A stretch of 64,000 nucleotides of DNA. Source: JAWKVD01 sp041398225. GTDB taxonomy: Bacteria > Pseudomonadota > Alphaproteobacteria > Caulobacterales > Hyphomonadaceae. The position numbers and the translations under genes are program-made. The DNA lies in assembly GCA_041398225.1 (NCBI GenBank), contig JAWKVD010000007.1, positions 62,001 to 126,000 on the forward strand, written 5' to 3'. Below the pieces are notes generated by a model, which saw only the letters and a list, made by a program, of their open reading frames with translations, was not told the DNA's origin and did no database searches. The stretch's first letter is position 1; the number at the start of each line of letters is the position of its first letter. Shown here in pieces: positions 52,558 to 61,925 of the stretch.

Positions 52558-52911
52558 TCAGACCGAAAAGCTGGTCCCGCAGCCGCATCCGGCGGTGGCG
52601 TTCGGGTTGTGCACCTTGAACGAGGCGCCGATCAGTTCGTCGACATAGTCGATCTCGGAACCTTCCAGGAAGGGCAGGCTGGCCTCGTCTATGACGGCCC
52701 TGGCGCCGTCTCGCTCAATCACCAGATCGTCGTCGTTGATCTCGTGCGCGAAGCCGAAACGGTAGGAAAAACCGGAGCATCCGCCGCCGATCACCTCCAG
52801 CCGCAGCATGGCGCCGGGCGGTTCTGAGGCCACGATCTTCGCAATGCGCTTCGCCGCTGAGGCGGAAAGCCTCACCGGGGCGGCGTCTGCGGTGATAGGA
52901 GCGTCTGTCAT
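52558..52911 (-). CDS. erpA: Iron-sulfur cluster insertion protein ErpA/IscA family
   Basis: 117-aa A-type carrier. Cluster ligands C45 (GGGCSGFSY), C109 and C111 (GCGCGTSF) are present, with VIGGGCSGF and the C-terminal NPNATAGCGCG typical of ErpA. Delivers Fe-S clusters to apoproteins. Start ATG 52911 (MTDAPITAD). Divergent from dgt, 98 bases apart, a conserved arrangement in this group. Confidence 0.93.
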   Translation of the reverse strand: MTDAPITADAAPVRLSASAAKRIAKIVASEPPGAMLRLEVIGGGCSGFSYRFGFAHEINDDDLVIERDGARAVIDEASLPFLEGSEIDYVDELIGASFKVHNPNATAGCGCGTSFSV

Positions 52912-53009
52912 CGTTGTGCTCAGCGTGTTCGGTGTTTCCTGAAAATCAGTTAGTAATCCAGATAGGATGAGAAGGCGGCGAACAGAAGACCGCATCCGAA
53001 AGGCTATTG

Positions 53010-54209
53010 ATGGCCAAGAGATACTCCCCCCCGCAGCGCGCGCCCTACGCCACGGATCCGATGGGGTCGAGGGGCAGGCTGCACCCAGAACCGACGAGCG
53101 CCACCCGCACCGCTTTCCAGCGCGACCACGACCGCATCATTCATGCCGACGCGTTCCGTCGCCTGAAACAGAAGACGCAGGTCTTCGTCGCTCACGAGGG
53201 CGACCACTACCGGACTCGGTTGACCCATTCGCTGGAAGTCGCGCAGATCGCGCGCTCCGTGTCGCGGGTCCTTGGGCTGGACGAGGATTTGGCCGAAGCG
53301 CTGGCGCTGGCCCACGATATTGGCCATCCGCCTTTCGGGCACGCCGGAGAGACCGCCTTGAACGAGGTGATGAAGCCGTGGGGCGGGTTTGATCACAACG
53401 CCCAGACGCTGCGCGTGCTCACCAAGCTCGAGCGAAAATATCCGACCTTTGACGGTCTCAATCTGACCTGGGAGACGCTGGAGGGCGTCATCAAGCATAA
53501 CGGCCCGCTGATCGGCGAGCATATGAGGATCGAGGAGTTGCCGGCGGCGTTTCTCGAGTATGAGGCGCTGCAGTCGCTCGAGCTGCATACGTTCGCGGGT
53601 CCGGAGGCGCAGATCGCGGCCTTGGCCGACGACATCGCTTACAACAACCACGATATCGACGACGGGCTGAAGGCCGGCCTGTTCACCGTCGACGACCTCT
53701 GCGACGCTGCGCCGCTCGCGGGCGATGTTTTCCGGCAGGTGCGCGGGGAATATCCCGATATTGAACCGGGCCGTGTGATCTCGGAGGCGGTGCGCCGGCT
53801 GATCGGTCTGTGGGTGAACGACCTGATCGAAGAATTCCGCGCCCGCGCCAAACACGAAAAACCCGAGACGGCGGACGACGTGCGCGCGCTGAAACGCCCG
53901 CTGGCTGCGTTTTCGGCCGAAATCGAGGAGAAGCAGCAGCCACTGCGCCAGTTCCTGTTCACCCGCATGTATCGGCACTACCGGGTGAACCGGATGATGA
54001 GCCAGGCGCGTCGCATCGTCCGCGAACTGGTGGAGTTGTTCGTCGCTGAACCTGAGACGCTGCCGCCGCCCTGGCAGGAGCGGGCGGCTGCGACCGGAAG
54101 CGACATGAACCGCCGCGCCCGCCTCGTATGCGATTATGTTGCGGGAATGACCGACACCTACGCCATCGACGAGCATCGCAGACTGTTCAATCTTGAACGC
54201 TGGATCTGA
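53010..54209 (+). CDS. dgt: Deoxyguanosinetriphosphate triphosphohydrolase-like protein
   Basis: 399-aa HD-domain dNTPase (type 2). RDRIIHADAFRRLKQKTQVF; HD residues in RLTHSLEVAQIAR (H73) and LAHDIGHPPFGH (H102, D103); DDIAYNNHDIDDGL with the final metal Asp. Hydrolyses dNTPs to nucleoside and triphosphate. ATG 53010 follows a TTG three bases before. In relatives the next gene is argS; here it is the SPOR protein. Confidence 0.92.
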   Translation: MAKRYSPPQRAPYATDPMGSRGRLHPEPTSATRTAFQRDHDRIIHADAFRRLKQKTQVFVAHEGDHYRTRLTHSLEVAQIARSVSRVLGLDEDLAEALALAHDIGHPPFGHAGETALNEVMKPWGGFDHNAQTLRVLTKLERKYPTFDGLNLTWETLEGVIKHNGPLIGEHMRIEELPAAFLEYEALQSLELHTFAGPEAQIAALADDIAYNNHDIDDGLKAGLFTVDDLCDAAPLAGDVFRQVRGEYPDIEPGRVISEAVRRLIGLWVNDLIEEFRARAKHEKPETADDVRALKRPLAAFSAEIEEKQQPLRQFLFTRMYRHYRVNRMMSQARRIVRELVELFVAEPETLPPPWQERAAATGSDMNRRARLVCDYVAGMTDTYAIDEHRRLFNLERWI

Positions 54210-54319
54210 CGTTTGGGCGCTAGAACGCTGAATCAGTGCGCAATTGGCGTCGTTCGGTAACCGGATCCTTAACATTTTGCGCTCCAATGCCGGCCGAAAG
54301 GCAGGGACAGGCGCAGCAG

Positions 54320-55465
54320 ATGACCCGGTACTCCAGATCCGTGATCCCAGGGCGCACGCCCGAGGAAGAGCGCGCCGAGCGTCGTTCGCTCGACGAGCAA
54401 CTGTTTGGACCTCGCAAGGCTTCCGTGCAGCCTGCGAACGATCCCGCTCCGCCGCCCTTTGACAACGACCCGGAAAGCCGCCCCGCGGGCCCGCGCGTCA
54501 ACAACGCCCGAGCGGCCGCGCCCGACAATGATGACGCACCGTCGCCGGCGACTGCCGATGCGGATGACGACGCGATCGCATCGCTGCGTATTCTCGATCA
54601 TCGCAATGGCGTTGACCGCCGCGTTTCGCAGCGCCGCAAATCCGACTACGCGCCTCTGCCCAGCTCGACGGGCGTCCGCCGGTCGGGTGGACAGGGCGGT
54701 TCGCGCGCCACCGTTCTGATGGTCGGTGCGCTGGTGGTGCTCGGCGTGTTTGGCGCGGTTGTCTACAACTCCTATCGCGACGGCACGCGCGCGCCCGACG
54801 AGGTGGCGGCTCCGCTTCTTGCGGCGCAGGGGCCGATCAAGACACGCTCGGACGCCGCCGAACCCAGCGCCTCGCGCGCCGACAATGCAAGCGTGTTCGA
54901 ACGACTTGAGGGGCCGTCCGCGGCGGAAAAAGCCTCCGTGAAATCCGGGGAGCCCGAAGTCGCGCCGGAAGTCCGCGAGGCCCCGCGCGCCGCCCCGTCC
55001 GCGGCTGCAGCGGTTCCGCCGCTGCGGACCGGTTCTGGCGAGCCGGCCGGCGAGACGGCGGTCGAGAAGGCCCTGCGTGAAACCGCGCCGGTCGCGTTGA
55101 CGCCGGCGGCGACATCCGCCCCGTCGACGCCCGCCACAGCGGCGCCCGTGAAAGTCGAAACGCCCAAACCCGCCCCAACCCCGGCGCAGGCAGCCCCGAG
55201 CTACTCATTCTCCGCCGCCGGCGCCTACCAGGTGCAACTCGCGGCGGCCGGTTCGCAGGCGGCGGCTGAAAGCGAATGGACCCGTCGCCGTAACATGGCG
55301 CCGGACCTCTTCAACGGCGGCCAGAAGATCATCATGCAGGCCGAGGTGAACGGGCGAAGCGTCTATCGTGCGCGGATCGGCAATTTCGCAACCGCGTCCG
55401 AAGCCGATGCGTTCTGCGACGCGCTGAAGGCGCGTGGTGGCGACTGCTACCGGGCCGTGAAATAG
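54320..55465 (+). CDS. SPOR-domain cell-division protein
   Basis: 381 aa. Cytoplasmic disordered N-terminus (to ~125), one membrane helix (ATVLMVGALVVLGVFGAVVYN), an Ala/Pro/Glu-rich periplasmic linker, and a C-terminal SPOR domain (AGAYQVQLAAAGSQAAAESEWTRRR ... YRARIGNFATASEADAFCDALKARGGDCYRA). SPOR domains bind denuded septal peptidoglycan glycans. Start ATG 54320 is chosen; ATGs at 54287 and 54236 would lengthen it. Upstream of nagZ, as in related genomes. Confidence 0.88.
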   Translation: MTRYSRSVIPGRTPEEERAERRSLDEQLFGPRKASVQPANDPAPPPFDNDPESRPAGPRVNNARAAAPDNDDAPSPATADADDDAIASLRILDHRNGVDRRVSQRRKSDYAPLPSSTGVRRSGGQGGSRATVLMVGALVVLGVFGAVVYNSYRDGTRAPDEVAAPLLAAQGPIKTRSDAAEPSASRADNASVFERLEGPSAAEKASVKSGEPEVAPEVREAPRAAPSAAAAVPPLRTGSGEPAGETAVEKALRETAPVALTPAATSAPSTPATAAPVKVETPKPAPTPAQAAPSYSFSAAGAYQVQLAAAGSQAAAESEWTRRRNMAPDLFNGGQKIIMQAEVNGRSVYRARIGNFATASEADAFCDALKARGGDCYRAVK

Positions 55466-55538
55466 TCCTGCCGGACCGTCCGTTCGATTCGCCCGCATAA
55501 GCGGCGTTGGCGACCGTACGACCATCCGCAGGACCGGC

Positions 55539-56639
55539 ATGAACACCGATACGCCTCAGACCGCGCGAGCAACTCCGCCTCACTCCCTTGGGGGCGTGCG
55601 CGCGTGCATCCTCAGCGTCTTTGGGCACGCGCTCTCGAAGGATGAGCGCAAGCTGCTGGCGCGGACCAATCCTTTCGGCGTGATCCTGATGGGCCGCTCA
55701 TGCGGGTCGCCGGACCAGGTGCGCGCTCTGGTTGAAGACATTCGCGGCTCGACCGGTCGGTCCACCATGATCTTCATTGATCAGGAGGGCGGCCGCGTCG
55801 CGCGTCTGAAGCCGCCGAACTGGCCGGTGTTCCCGGCGGCGGGGCGCTATGGGGCGCTGGCCGCCGAGGTGGGGCTCGACATCGCGCGTGAGGCGGCCTG
55901 GCTTGGCCACAGGTTGATGGCGGCCGAACTGGCCCCACTGGGCGTCAATGCGGATTGCGCTCCGGACGCCGACTTGCTGATCCCGGGCGCGCATTCGATC
56001 GTCGGCGATCGGTCCTTCGGGGCGGACCCTCAGCAGGTCGCGGCGCTCGCGGGAGAGGCGCTCAGCGCTTTGGCCGCCGGCGGCGTCGCGGGCGTGGTGA
56101 AGCACATACCCGGACACGGCCGGGCCGAGGTGGACAGCCATGAAGCGATGCCGGTGGTTCGCGCTTCGCGCGAGGAGCTGGAGCAGGACTTCGCGCCATT
56201 TCGGGCCCTGTCAGGCGCCGCCGCCATGGGCATGACCGCGCACCTCGCCTATACGGCCCTGGATGGCCAGACGCCGGCGACCTTGTCCGAAACCATCATC
56301 CGTCAGGTAATCCGCGAGGCGATCGGGTTTGACGGCCTGCTCATGACCGACGATCTGGGCATGAACGCACTGGGCGGATCGCTGAAAAGCCGGGCGCGCC
56401 GGGCTGTGGACGCGGGCGTGGATGTCGTGTTGCACTGTTCCGGTTTCATCAAGGAGCCTGAGAAGGTGCTGGAGGAGATGACCGAAGTGGCCGAAGCCTG
56501 TCCCGAACTTTCGGGCGACGCGTTGCGCCGGGCGCACGCGGCCGAGCGCGCGGCTTCGCCTCCGGAATTCTTCGATCGCCGCGAGGGCTGGCGGCGTCTG
56601 GAACAATTGCTGGCGTTGGGCGGCGCGCCGGGAGCATGA
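55539..56639 (+). CDS. nagZ: Beta-N-acetylhexosaminidase NagZ (GH3)
   Basis: 366-aa GH3 enzyme of peptidoglycan recycling. Signature KHIPGHG (188-194) with the Asp/His catalytic dyad, DQEGGRVARL near 81, nucleophile Asp in LMTDDLGMNAL (~271). Removes GlcNAc from GlcNAc-anhydroMurNAc peptides in the cytoplasm. Its stop overlaps the scpA ATG by four bases (ATGA). Next to the SPOR protein in a wall/division cluster. Confidence 0.94.
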   Translation: MNTDTPQTARATPPHSLGGVRACILSVFGHALSKDERKLLARTNPFGVILMGRSCGSPDQVRALVEDIRGSTGRSTMIFIDQEGGRVARLKPPNWPVFPAAGRYGALAAEVGLDIAREAAWLGHRLMAAELAPLGVNADCAPDADLLIPGAHSIVGDRSFGADPQQVAALAGEALSALAAGGVAGVVKHIPGHGRAEVDSHEAMPVVRASREELEQDFAPFRALSGAAAMGMTAHLAYTALDGQTPATLSETIIRQVIREAIGFDGLLMTDDLGMNALGGSLKSRARRAVDAGVDVVLHCSGFIKEPEKVLEEMTEVAEACPELSGDALRRAHAAERAASPPEFFDRREGWRRLEQLLALGGAPGA

Positions 56640-57450
56640 CCGAACCGGTACAGGGCGATCTGCTCGCGTCTGCGGCGGCGGACGCCGAGGACGCCGACGC
56701 CCGCAATATATTCCGTGTCGACGTGGAGGGGTTCGAGGGGCCGTTGCACCTGCTGCTAGAGCTTGCGCGCAAGCAGAAGGTCGACCTCCTGCACATTTCG
56801 ATCCTCAGCCTGGCCGACCAGTATCTCGCCTTCATCCGCGAGGCGCGTCAGAAGCGCATGGACCTGGCGGCGGACTATCTCCTCATGGCGGCGTGGCTCG
56901 CCTGGTTGAAGTCGAAGCTCTTGCTGCCGCAGGAGCAGGCTCACGAGGACGAGCCGGGCGGCGAGGAGATGGCCGGACGGCTGGCGTTCCGGCTGGCGCG
57001 TCTGGAAGCGATGCGCAAGGCGGTGAAGGACCTGGAAGGCGGCCGGATTGACGGACGGGACGTGTTCGCGCGCGGCATGCCCGAACGCGCCAAGGTGATC
57101 CGGACGCCGATCTGGACGACGTCATTGCATGACCTGATGAAGGCGTTCGGCGAGGTCAACACGCGCAAGTATCGCGCGAAGAAGCACGTGGTGAAACGGC
57201 AGCCGGTGCTGGCGCTTGAGAGCGCAAGAAGGCAGCTCGTGAAGCTTGCGCCCCAGTTGGAGGAGTGGACATCCGTCCAGTCGATCCGCCCGCCTGAGGA
57301 TGTTGTCGGAGACGTCCCAAGGCGCTCGGTCACGGCCAGCCTGTTTTCGGCGGCGCTGGAGCTGGCGCGGGATCGCGGGTCGATTGTCAGATGCGCCGTT
57401 CCGCGATCTTATCCATTCGCAAGTCGCAACTGCCGAAGGCGGCGGAATGA
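56636..57450 (+). CDS. scpA: Segregation and condensation protein A, 3' end frame disrupted
   Basis: Kleisin subunit of the SMC-ScpAB condensin complex. N-terminus DVEGFEGPLHLLLELARKQKVDLLHISILSLADQYL and central YLLMAAWLAWLKSKLLLP are diagnostic; RSVTASLFSAALELARD starts the C-terminal winged helix that binds SMC. After 57370 the expected LxxDAPFRDL and IRKSQLPKAAE end is split over other frames; two small indels would give TGA at 57448-57450 overlapping the scpB ATG. As written, the frame runs on to 57475 with a basic, non-family tail. I read this as consensus error. Confidence 0.9.
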
Positions 57451-58265
57451 GCGGAGACGATCGGCCCGGCGGTGAAGAACTGGACGCGATGCGCGTGGCC
57501 GTGGCCCGCATAGCGAAAGCCAGCCGTGAGAAGAAAGCGACGGAGCCGCCCGACCTCGACGCGGAACCTCGGAATATCGCTACGGCGGTTGTCGAGACCA
57601 AAGCGATCGATGAGCGTTTGGCCGACGCCGTTCGGCGGGCCGAGGCGGTGTTGTTCGCATCGCGCGAGCCGGTGTCCGCTTCGCAGCTCGCTGGGGCGCT
57701 GCCGCCGGGGGTGGAGCCGGGCGACGTTCTCGTGGAGCTGCGTGAGGCGTATCGCGGCAAGGGCGTCCAGCTGGTCGAGGTGGCGGGGAAATGGCGCTTC
57801 CAGACGGCGCCGGACCTGGCCTTCCTGTTCGAGGAAACGCGTGAACAGCCGCGTCAGCTCTCCCGCGCCGCTTTGGAGACCCTGGCGATCATCGCCTACT
57901 GCCAACCCGTGACGCGCGCGGAGATCGCGGATGTCAGGGGCGTCGAGGTGTCGGCCGGAACGCTCGATGTGTTGATGGAGGCCGGATGGGTGAAGCCGAG
58001 AGGCCGCCGGCGAACGCCCGGCAGGCCCCATACCTACGGCGTCACCGAGGCTTTTATGGTTCATTTCGGTCTTGAATCGCTTGATGCGCTGCCCGGTCGC
58101 GAAGACTTGAAGGCCGCCGGCCTGCTGAGCGCCGAAATCCCGAGGGATTTTATGGTTCCCGGAACCCCGGTCGATCCCGCGACCGGAGAGCTTCTCCCGG
58201 AGGACCCGCTCGATCCTGGCGAATTCCAGCCGGATTTTCTGGAAGGCGCCGAAGACCGCGATTAG
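57447..58265 (+). CDS. scpB: Segregation and condensation protein B
   Basis: 272-aa winged-helix partner of ScpA. LADAVRRAEAVLFASREPVSASQLAGALP, QPRQLSRAALETLAIIAYCQPVTRAEIADVRGVEVSAGTLDVLMEAGWVKPRG and GRPHTYGVTEAFMVHFGLESLDALPG are the family core. An acidic C-terminal tail follows. ATG 57447 overlaps the predicted corrected scpA stop (ATGA). Confidence 0.93.
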   Translation: MSGDDRPGGEELDAMRVAVARIAKASREKKATEPPDLDAEPRNIATAVVETKAIDERLADAVRRAEAVLFASREPVSASQLAGALPPGVEPGDVLVELREAYRGKGVQLVEVAGKWRFQTAPDLAFLFEETREQPRQLSRAALETLAIIAYCQPVTRAEIADVRGVEVSAGTLDVLMEAGWVKPRGRRRTPGRPHTYGVTEAFMVHFGLESLDALPGREDLKAAGLLSAEIPRDFMVPGTPVDPATGELLPEDPLDPGEFQPDFLEGAEDRD

Positions 58266-58406
58266 GCGCAACCGGGCGTCCGTGGGGGGGCGTCCGGCCC
58301 CGGGACCGCCCCGCCAAGACCAGTGGCGTGAGGCAGGTATTTGCCGTAGGAGCTGCAAAAGCGTAGTCTGATACGGTGGCGAAAGCTGCCCACAACGGAG
58401 ATAGCT

Positions 58407-58640
58407 ATGTTTGGACCCGGCGGCATCAGCCCCATCCAGTTGATCCTTGTCCTCGCGCTTGTGCTGCTGTTCTTCGGCGGCCGCGGAAAGATTTCCGCCA
58501 TGATGCAGGACATGGCCAAGGGCGTCCGCAGCTTCCGCAAGGGCTTGAAGGAAGACGACGAGGCGTCCGAAGACGTGCAGAAGCTTGATGACGGCAATAC
58601 GATCAACGTCACTCCTGCCAAGGACAAGACCAACGCTTGA
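58407..58640 (+). CDS. tatA: Sec-independent translocase protein TatA
   Basis: 77 aa. Single N-terminal helix ISPIQLILVLALVLLFFGGRG (with the conserved FG hinge), then an amphipathic helix KISAMMQDMAKGVRSFRKGL, then an acidic tail. Forms the twin-arginine pore. First of tatABC. The 141-base gap from scpB suggests its own promoter. Confidence 0.94.
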   Translation: MFGPGGISPIQLILVLALVLLFFGGRGKISAMMQDMAKGVRSFRKGLKEDDEASEDVQKLDDGNTINVTPAKDKTNA

Positions 58641-58715
58641 AGCATTTGAGCGACGTCCGGGGCCGGCGCCTCCGGAAGTCGAAGCGTAGGGTAAGACCGA
58701 AGGAAACGGCGCGGA

Positions 58716-59270
58716 ATGCTGCCAGGCGTTGGCTTCACCGAAATGCTGCTGCTGGTGGTGATCGGGATCGTAGTGATCGGCCCGAAAGACCTCCCGCTGA
58801 TGATGCGCAAGTTCGGCCGCTTCACCGGTCGTCTGCGCGCCATGGCGTTTGAGTTCAAGCAGGGCTTTGAGGAACTGGGGCGCCAGGCCGAGCTTGAGGA
58901 ACTCCGCAAGGAGGTCATGGAGCTCAAGAAGCAGACCGGCCTCGAAGACCTTCAGCGCGAGATCGACGACGAGCATCGCAACTTCGAGAAGGATGTGGCC
59001 GCCGCCACCCGGGACTTCTCCAAGCCCGCCGTGACCTCGCAGACAGCCCCGCCAGAGCCGGCCGGCAGCGCGACGGACGCCCCGCGCCCGGACGCGCCTA
59101 AGCCCGAGGCGCCAGACCAGCCGGCGCAGGTCGGCGAGGCCGTCGAAGGAACGCCGCCGCCGCGCGCCGCATCAGCGACGCCTGAGACGGATGGTGCGGG
59201 CACGATTGAAGATGGCGAGGGGCGGACCGCGCAGTCGTCCGCCACCGCGAAGCAGGAAACTCCGGCGTGA
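58716..59270 (+). CDS. tatB: Sec-independent translocase protein TatB
   Basis: 184 aa. MLPGVGFTEMLLLVVIGIVVIGPKDLP is the TatB membrane helix with GPKDLP; amphipathic MMRKFGRFTGRLRAMAFEFKQGFEEL; coiled-coil helix; long Pro/Ala/Glu tail. Receives twin-arginine substrates with TatC. Stop overlaps the tatC start. Confidence 0.94.
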   Translation: MLPGVGFTEMLLLVVIGIVVIGPKDLPLMMRKFGRFTGRLRAMAFEFKQGFEELGRQAELEELRKEVMELKKQTGLEDLQREIDDEHRNFEKDVAAATRDFSKPAVTSQTAPPEPAGSATDAPRPDAPKPEAPDQPAQVGEAVEGTPPPRAASATPETDGAGTIEDGEGRTAQSSATAKQETPA

Positions 59271-60187
59271 CAGGTAGCAAGGCGTTGCCGGGTCCCGGCG
59301 CGGAGATCGACGAAGTCGAGGCCAGCCGCGCGCCGCTGATGGACCATCTGATCGAGCTGCGGAACCGGCTCATCTGGTGTATCGTCGCGGTGGTCGTGTG
59401 CGGCGTGGTCGCGTTCGCGTTCTCTCAGCACGTGCTGACGTTTATACTTGGCCCCTTTGCCGATCAGGCCAGAGCCTCCGCGGAAAAGGCCGCTTTGGCG
59501 AGCGGCGCGGACGTCGAAGCCGCCGTAAAGGAGGCGACGCGAGCCTACTTCACCGCCCCGCTGGAGATTCTGATCCTGCGCCTGAAAGTGGGCGTCGTTC
59601 TGGGTCTGGCGGCGGCCTTCCCGATGATCGCCTATCAAGTCTACGCCTTCGTGGCGCCCGGCCTCTACAAGAACGAGCGCGGCGCTGTCGCGCCATACCT
59701 GATCGCCATTCCGTTCCTGTTCGCGGTGGGCGCCGCAATCGTCTACTTCGTGCTTCTGCCTCTGGTCATGAGCTTCGCCTTCTCGACCCAGTTCACGGGC
59801 GGCGACACCGAGGTGACCTATCTGCCCAAGGTGACCGAATACTATTCGCTGGCGATTTCGCTCTTCACCGCTTTCGGTCTGGCCTTCCAGCTTCCGGTAA
59901 TTCTCGCCCTGCTGGCGCAGGCGGACATCGTCTCGGCGTCGATGCTGCGGAAGGGACGAAAATACGCGATCGTCGCGATCTTCGCGGTGGCGATGATCAT
60001 GACCCCGCCGGACATCTTCAGCCAGTCCGTGCTCGCGATACCGGTGTGCCTGCTCTACGAGGGGTCCATCTTCACCGTGTGGATGATCGAGCGGTCGCGC
60101 AAACGCCGGCAGGCTGTTGAAGCGGCGGCCGAGGCGAAAGCCTCGAAATCCACAACCGTAGCCGTCCCGCCCGACGAGCCGTCCTGA
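59267..60187 (+). CDS. tatC: Sec-independent translocase protein TatC
   Basis: 306-aa six-helix receptor of the Tat system. MDHLIELRNRLIW near residue 25, FTAPLEILILRLKVG, FPMIAYQVYAFVAPGLYKNER with the conserved Glu, and MTPPDIFSQSVLAIPVCLLYE. Start is GTG 59267, overlapping the tatB TGA (GTGA), so translation is coupled. Confidence 0.94.
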   Translation: MTGSKALPGPGAEIDEVEASRAPLMDHLIELRNRLIWCIVAVVVCGVVAFAFSQHVLTFILGPFADQARASAEKAALASGADVEAAVKEATRAYFTAPLEILILRLKVGVVLGLAAAFPMIAYQVYAFVAPGLYKNERGAVAPYLIAIPFLFAVGAAIVYFVLLPLVMSFAFSTQFTGGDTEVTYLPKVTEYYSLAISLFTAFGLAFQLPVILALLAQADIVSASMLRKGRKYAIVAIFAVAMIMTPPDIFSQSVLAIPVCLLYEGSIFTVWMIERSRKRRQAVEAAAEAKASKSTTVAVPPDEPS

Positions 60188-60488
60188 CGCGTTGGCGAAA
60201 AAGACGTGCGGCGCACCGGGGATCGTGGCGCGCCGCACGAGGGGCCTGGACGCCGGGACTGCAGCAATCCTCTCGCGTCGGGCCGTTCGGGGATGCGTCT
60301 CGCCGATCAACGGTTTGAGCCGGCTTCTGGTTCCAGATCGACCGCTCGGCGTCGCGGATTTCATGGAGTGAAAGCCGGATCGGGCGCCGCACAAGCCGGT
60401 TGGGCGAACGCGGGATTGTGGTAGAGGGGGCGCGTCGGCCCCATAGTTCCAACCCCGGCCGATTCCAGACCAGACGAGACGCAAGGCC
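60188..60488. other. Intergenic region between tatC and serS, no gene
   Basis: 301 bases. A perfect 8-bp inverted repeat GTGCGGCG / CGCCGCAC with a 17-base loop lies at 60206-60238, soon after tatC, and may end or stabilise the tat transcript; no T-run follows. I see no RNA gene or credible ORF in the rest. The serS ribosome site (AAGG) is just before 60489. Confidence 0.55.
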
Positions 60489-61925
60489 ATGCACGATATC
60501 CGCGCCATTCGAGACAATCCGGACGCCTATGCGGCGGCGCTGTCGCGTCGTCCCTCGGTGGATGGCTCGTCCGAAGTCGCCGAGATCCTCCGGCTCGACG
60601 AAGCGGTGCGCGCGGCCATCCTCGAGAAGGAGGTCGCGGAGCAGGCGCGAAACGCCAAGTCGAAAGAGATCGGCGCAGCCAAGAAGGCGAAAGACGAGGC
60701 TCTGGCGGCTCGACTGATGGAGGAGGTGGCGCAAGCCAAGGCCACGATCGAGGCGGCGTCCGCGAAAGAGGAAGAGGCGACCAAGGCGCGCGACGACGTG
60801 CTCGCCCGCTTGCCCAACATTCCCTACGAGGATGTGCCGCTCGGCGCCGACGAAAACGACAACGCCGAAGTGCGGAAGGTCGGAACCCCGCGTAGCTTCA
60901 ACTTCGCGCCCAAGGATCACGCCGATCTCGGCGAGGCCCTGAAGATGATGGACTTCGAGGCCGCCGCGAAAATGTCCGGTGCGCGCTTCGTGGTCCTGCG
61001 CGGTCAGCTGGCGCGCCTCGAACGTGCGCTGACTCAATTCATGCTCGACATCCAGACCGGCGAGCACGGCTATGTGGAAACCAGCGTCCCGCTGCTGGTG
61101 CGGGACCATGCGATGTTCGGAACCGGACAGCTTCCCAAATTCGGGGAGGACTTGTTCCTCGGCGCCGATCAGGGAAGCCGCAAGGAGCAGCTTCGCACGA
61201 CACTCGAGCGCGGACACTTTGACGATTACTGCCGCCGCCGCGTCGACGAAAACGTCTCGCCTTCGCAGGTTCTGGAACAATTCCTGGAAGAACAGGACAC
61301 GGCCGAACCCTATTGGCTCATCCCTACAGCCGAAGTGTCCCTCACCAATACTGTTCGCGAGAGCATTCTGGACGAGGCGCAGTTGCCGATGCGGATGACG
61401 GCGGCGACGCCATGCTTCCGATCGGAGGCGGGCAGCGCCGGCCGCGACACCAAGGGCATGATCCGCCAGCACCAGTTCATCAAGGTGGAGCTGGTCTCGG
61501 TGGTGAAGCCCGAGGAAAGCGACGCCGAGCTGGAACGTATGACCGGGTGCGCGGAGGAAATCCTCAAGCGGCTGGAGCTGCCCTATCGCACGGTGAAGCT
61601 CTGTACGGGCGACATGGGGTTCGGCGCGCGTCGCACCTACGACATCGAGGTTTGGCTGCCGAGCCAGGATACCTATCGCGAAATTTCTTCGTGCTCGACC
61701 TGCGGCGATTTCCAGGCCCGCCGCATGGACGCTCGCTTCCGGCGCGCCGCCAGCGCCGAAAACCCCAAGCCGAAACCGGAGTTCGTTCACACGCTGAACG
61801 GGTCGGGCCTCGCCGTGGGCCGCACGCTCGTCGCGGTGATGGAGAACTATCAGCAGGAAGACGGCACGATCATGATTCCCGAAGCGTTGCGCCCCTATAC
61901 GGGCGGGCTTGAGGTGATCGGATGA
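60489..61925 (+). CDS. serS: Seryl-tRNA synthetase
   Basis: 478-aa class II synthetase. N-terminal coiled-coil arm (about 30-105) binds the long variable arm of tRNA-Ser. Motif 2 is TPCFRSEAGSAGRDTKGMIRQHQFIKVELV and motif 3 is LNGSGLAVGRTLVAVMENYQ. Between LPKFGEDLF and YWLIPTAEVSLTNTV there are about 45 extra residues (SRKEQLRTTLERGHFDDYC ... EEQDTAEP) that most bacterial SerRS lack. Stop overlaps the start of the next gene (ATGA). Confidence 0.95.
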   Translation: MHDIRAIRDNPDAYAAALSRRPSVDGSSEVAEILRLDEAVRAAILEKEVAEQARNAKSKEIGAAKKAKDEALAARLMEEVAQAKATIEAASAKEEEATKARDDVLARLPNIPYEDVPLGADENDNAEVRKVGTPRSFNFAPKDHADLGEALKMMDFEAAAKMSGARFVVLRGQLARLERALTQFMLDIQTGEHGYVETSVPLLVRDHAMFGTGQLPKFGEDLFLGADQGSRKEQLRTTLERGHFDDYCRRRVDENVSPSQVLEQFLEEQDTAEPYWLIPTAEVSLTNTVRESILDEAQLPMRMTAATPCFRSEAGSAGRDTKGMIRQHQFIKVELVSVVKPEESDAELERMTGCAEEILKRLELPYRTVKLCTGDMGFGARRTYDIEVWLPSQDTYREISSCSTCGDFQARRMDARFRRAASAENPKPKPEFVHTLNGSGLAVGRTLVAVMENYQQEDGTIMIPEALRPYTGGLEVIG

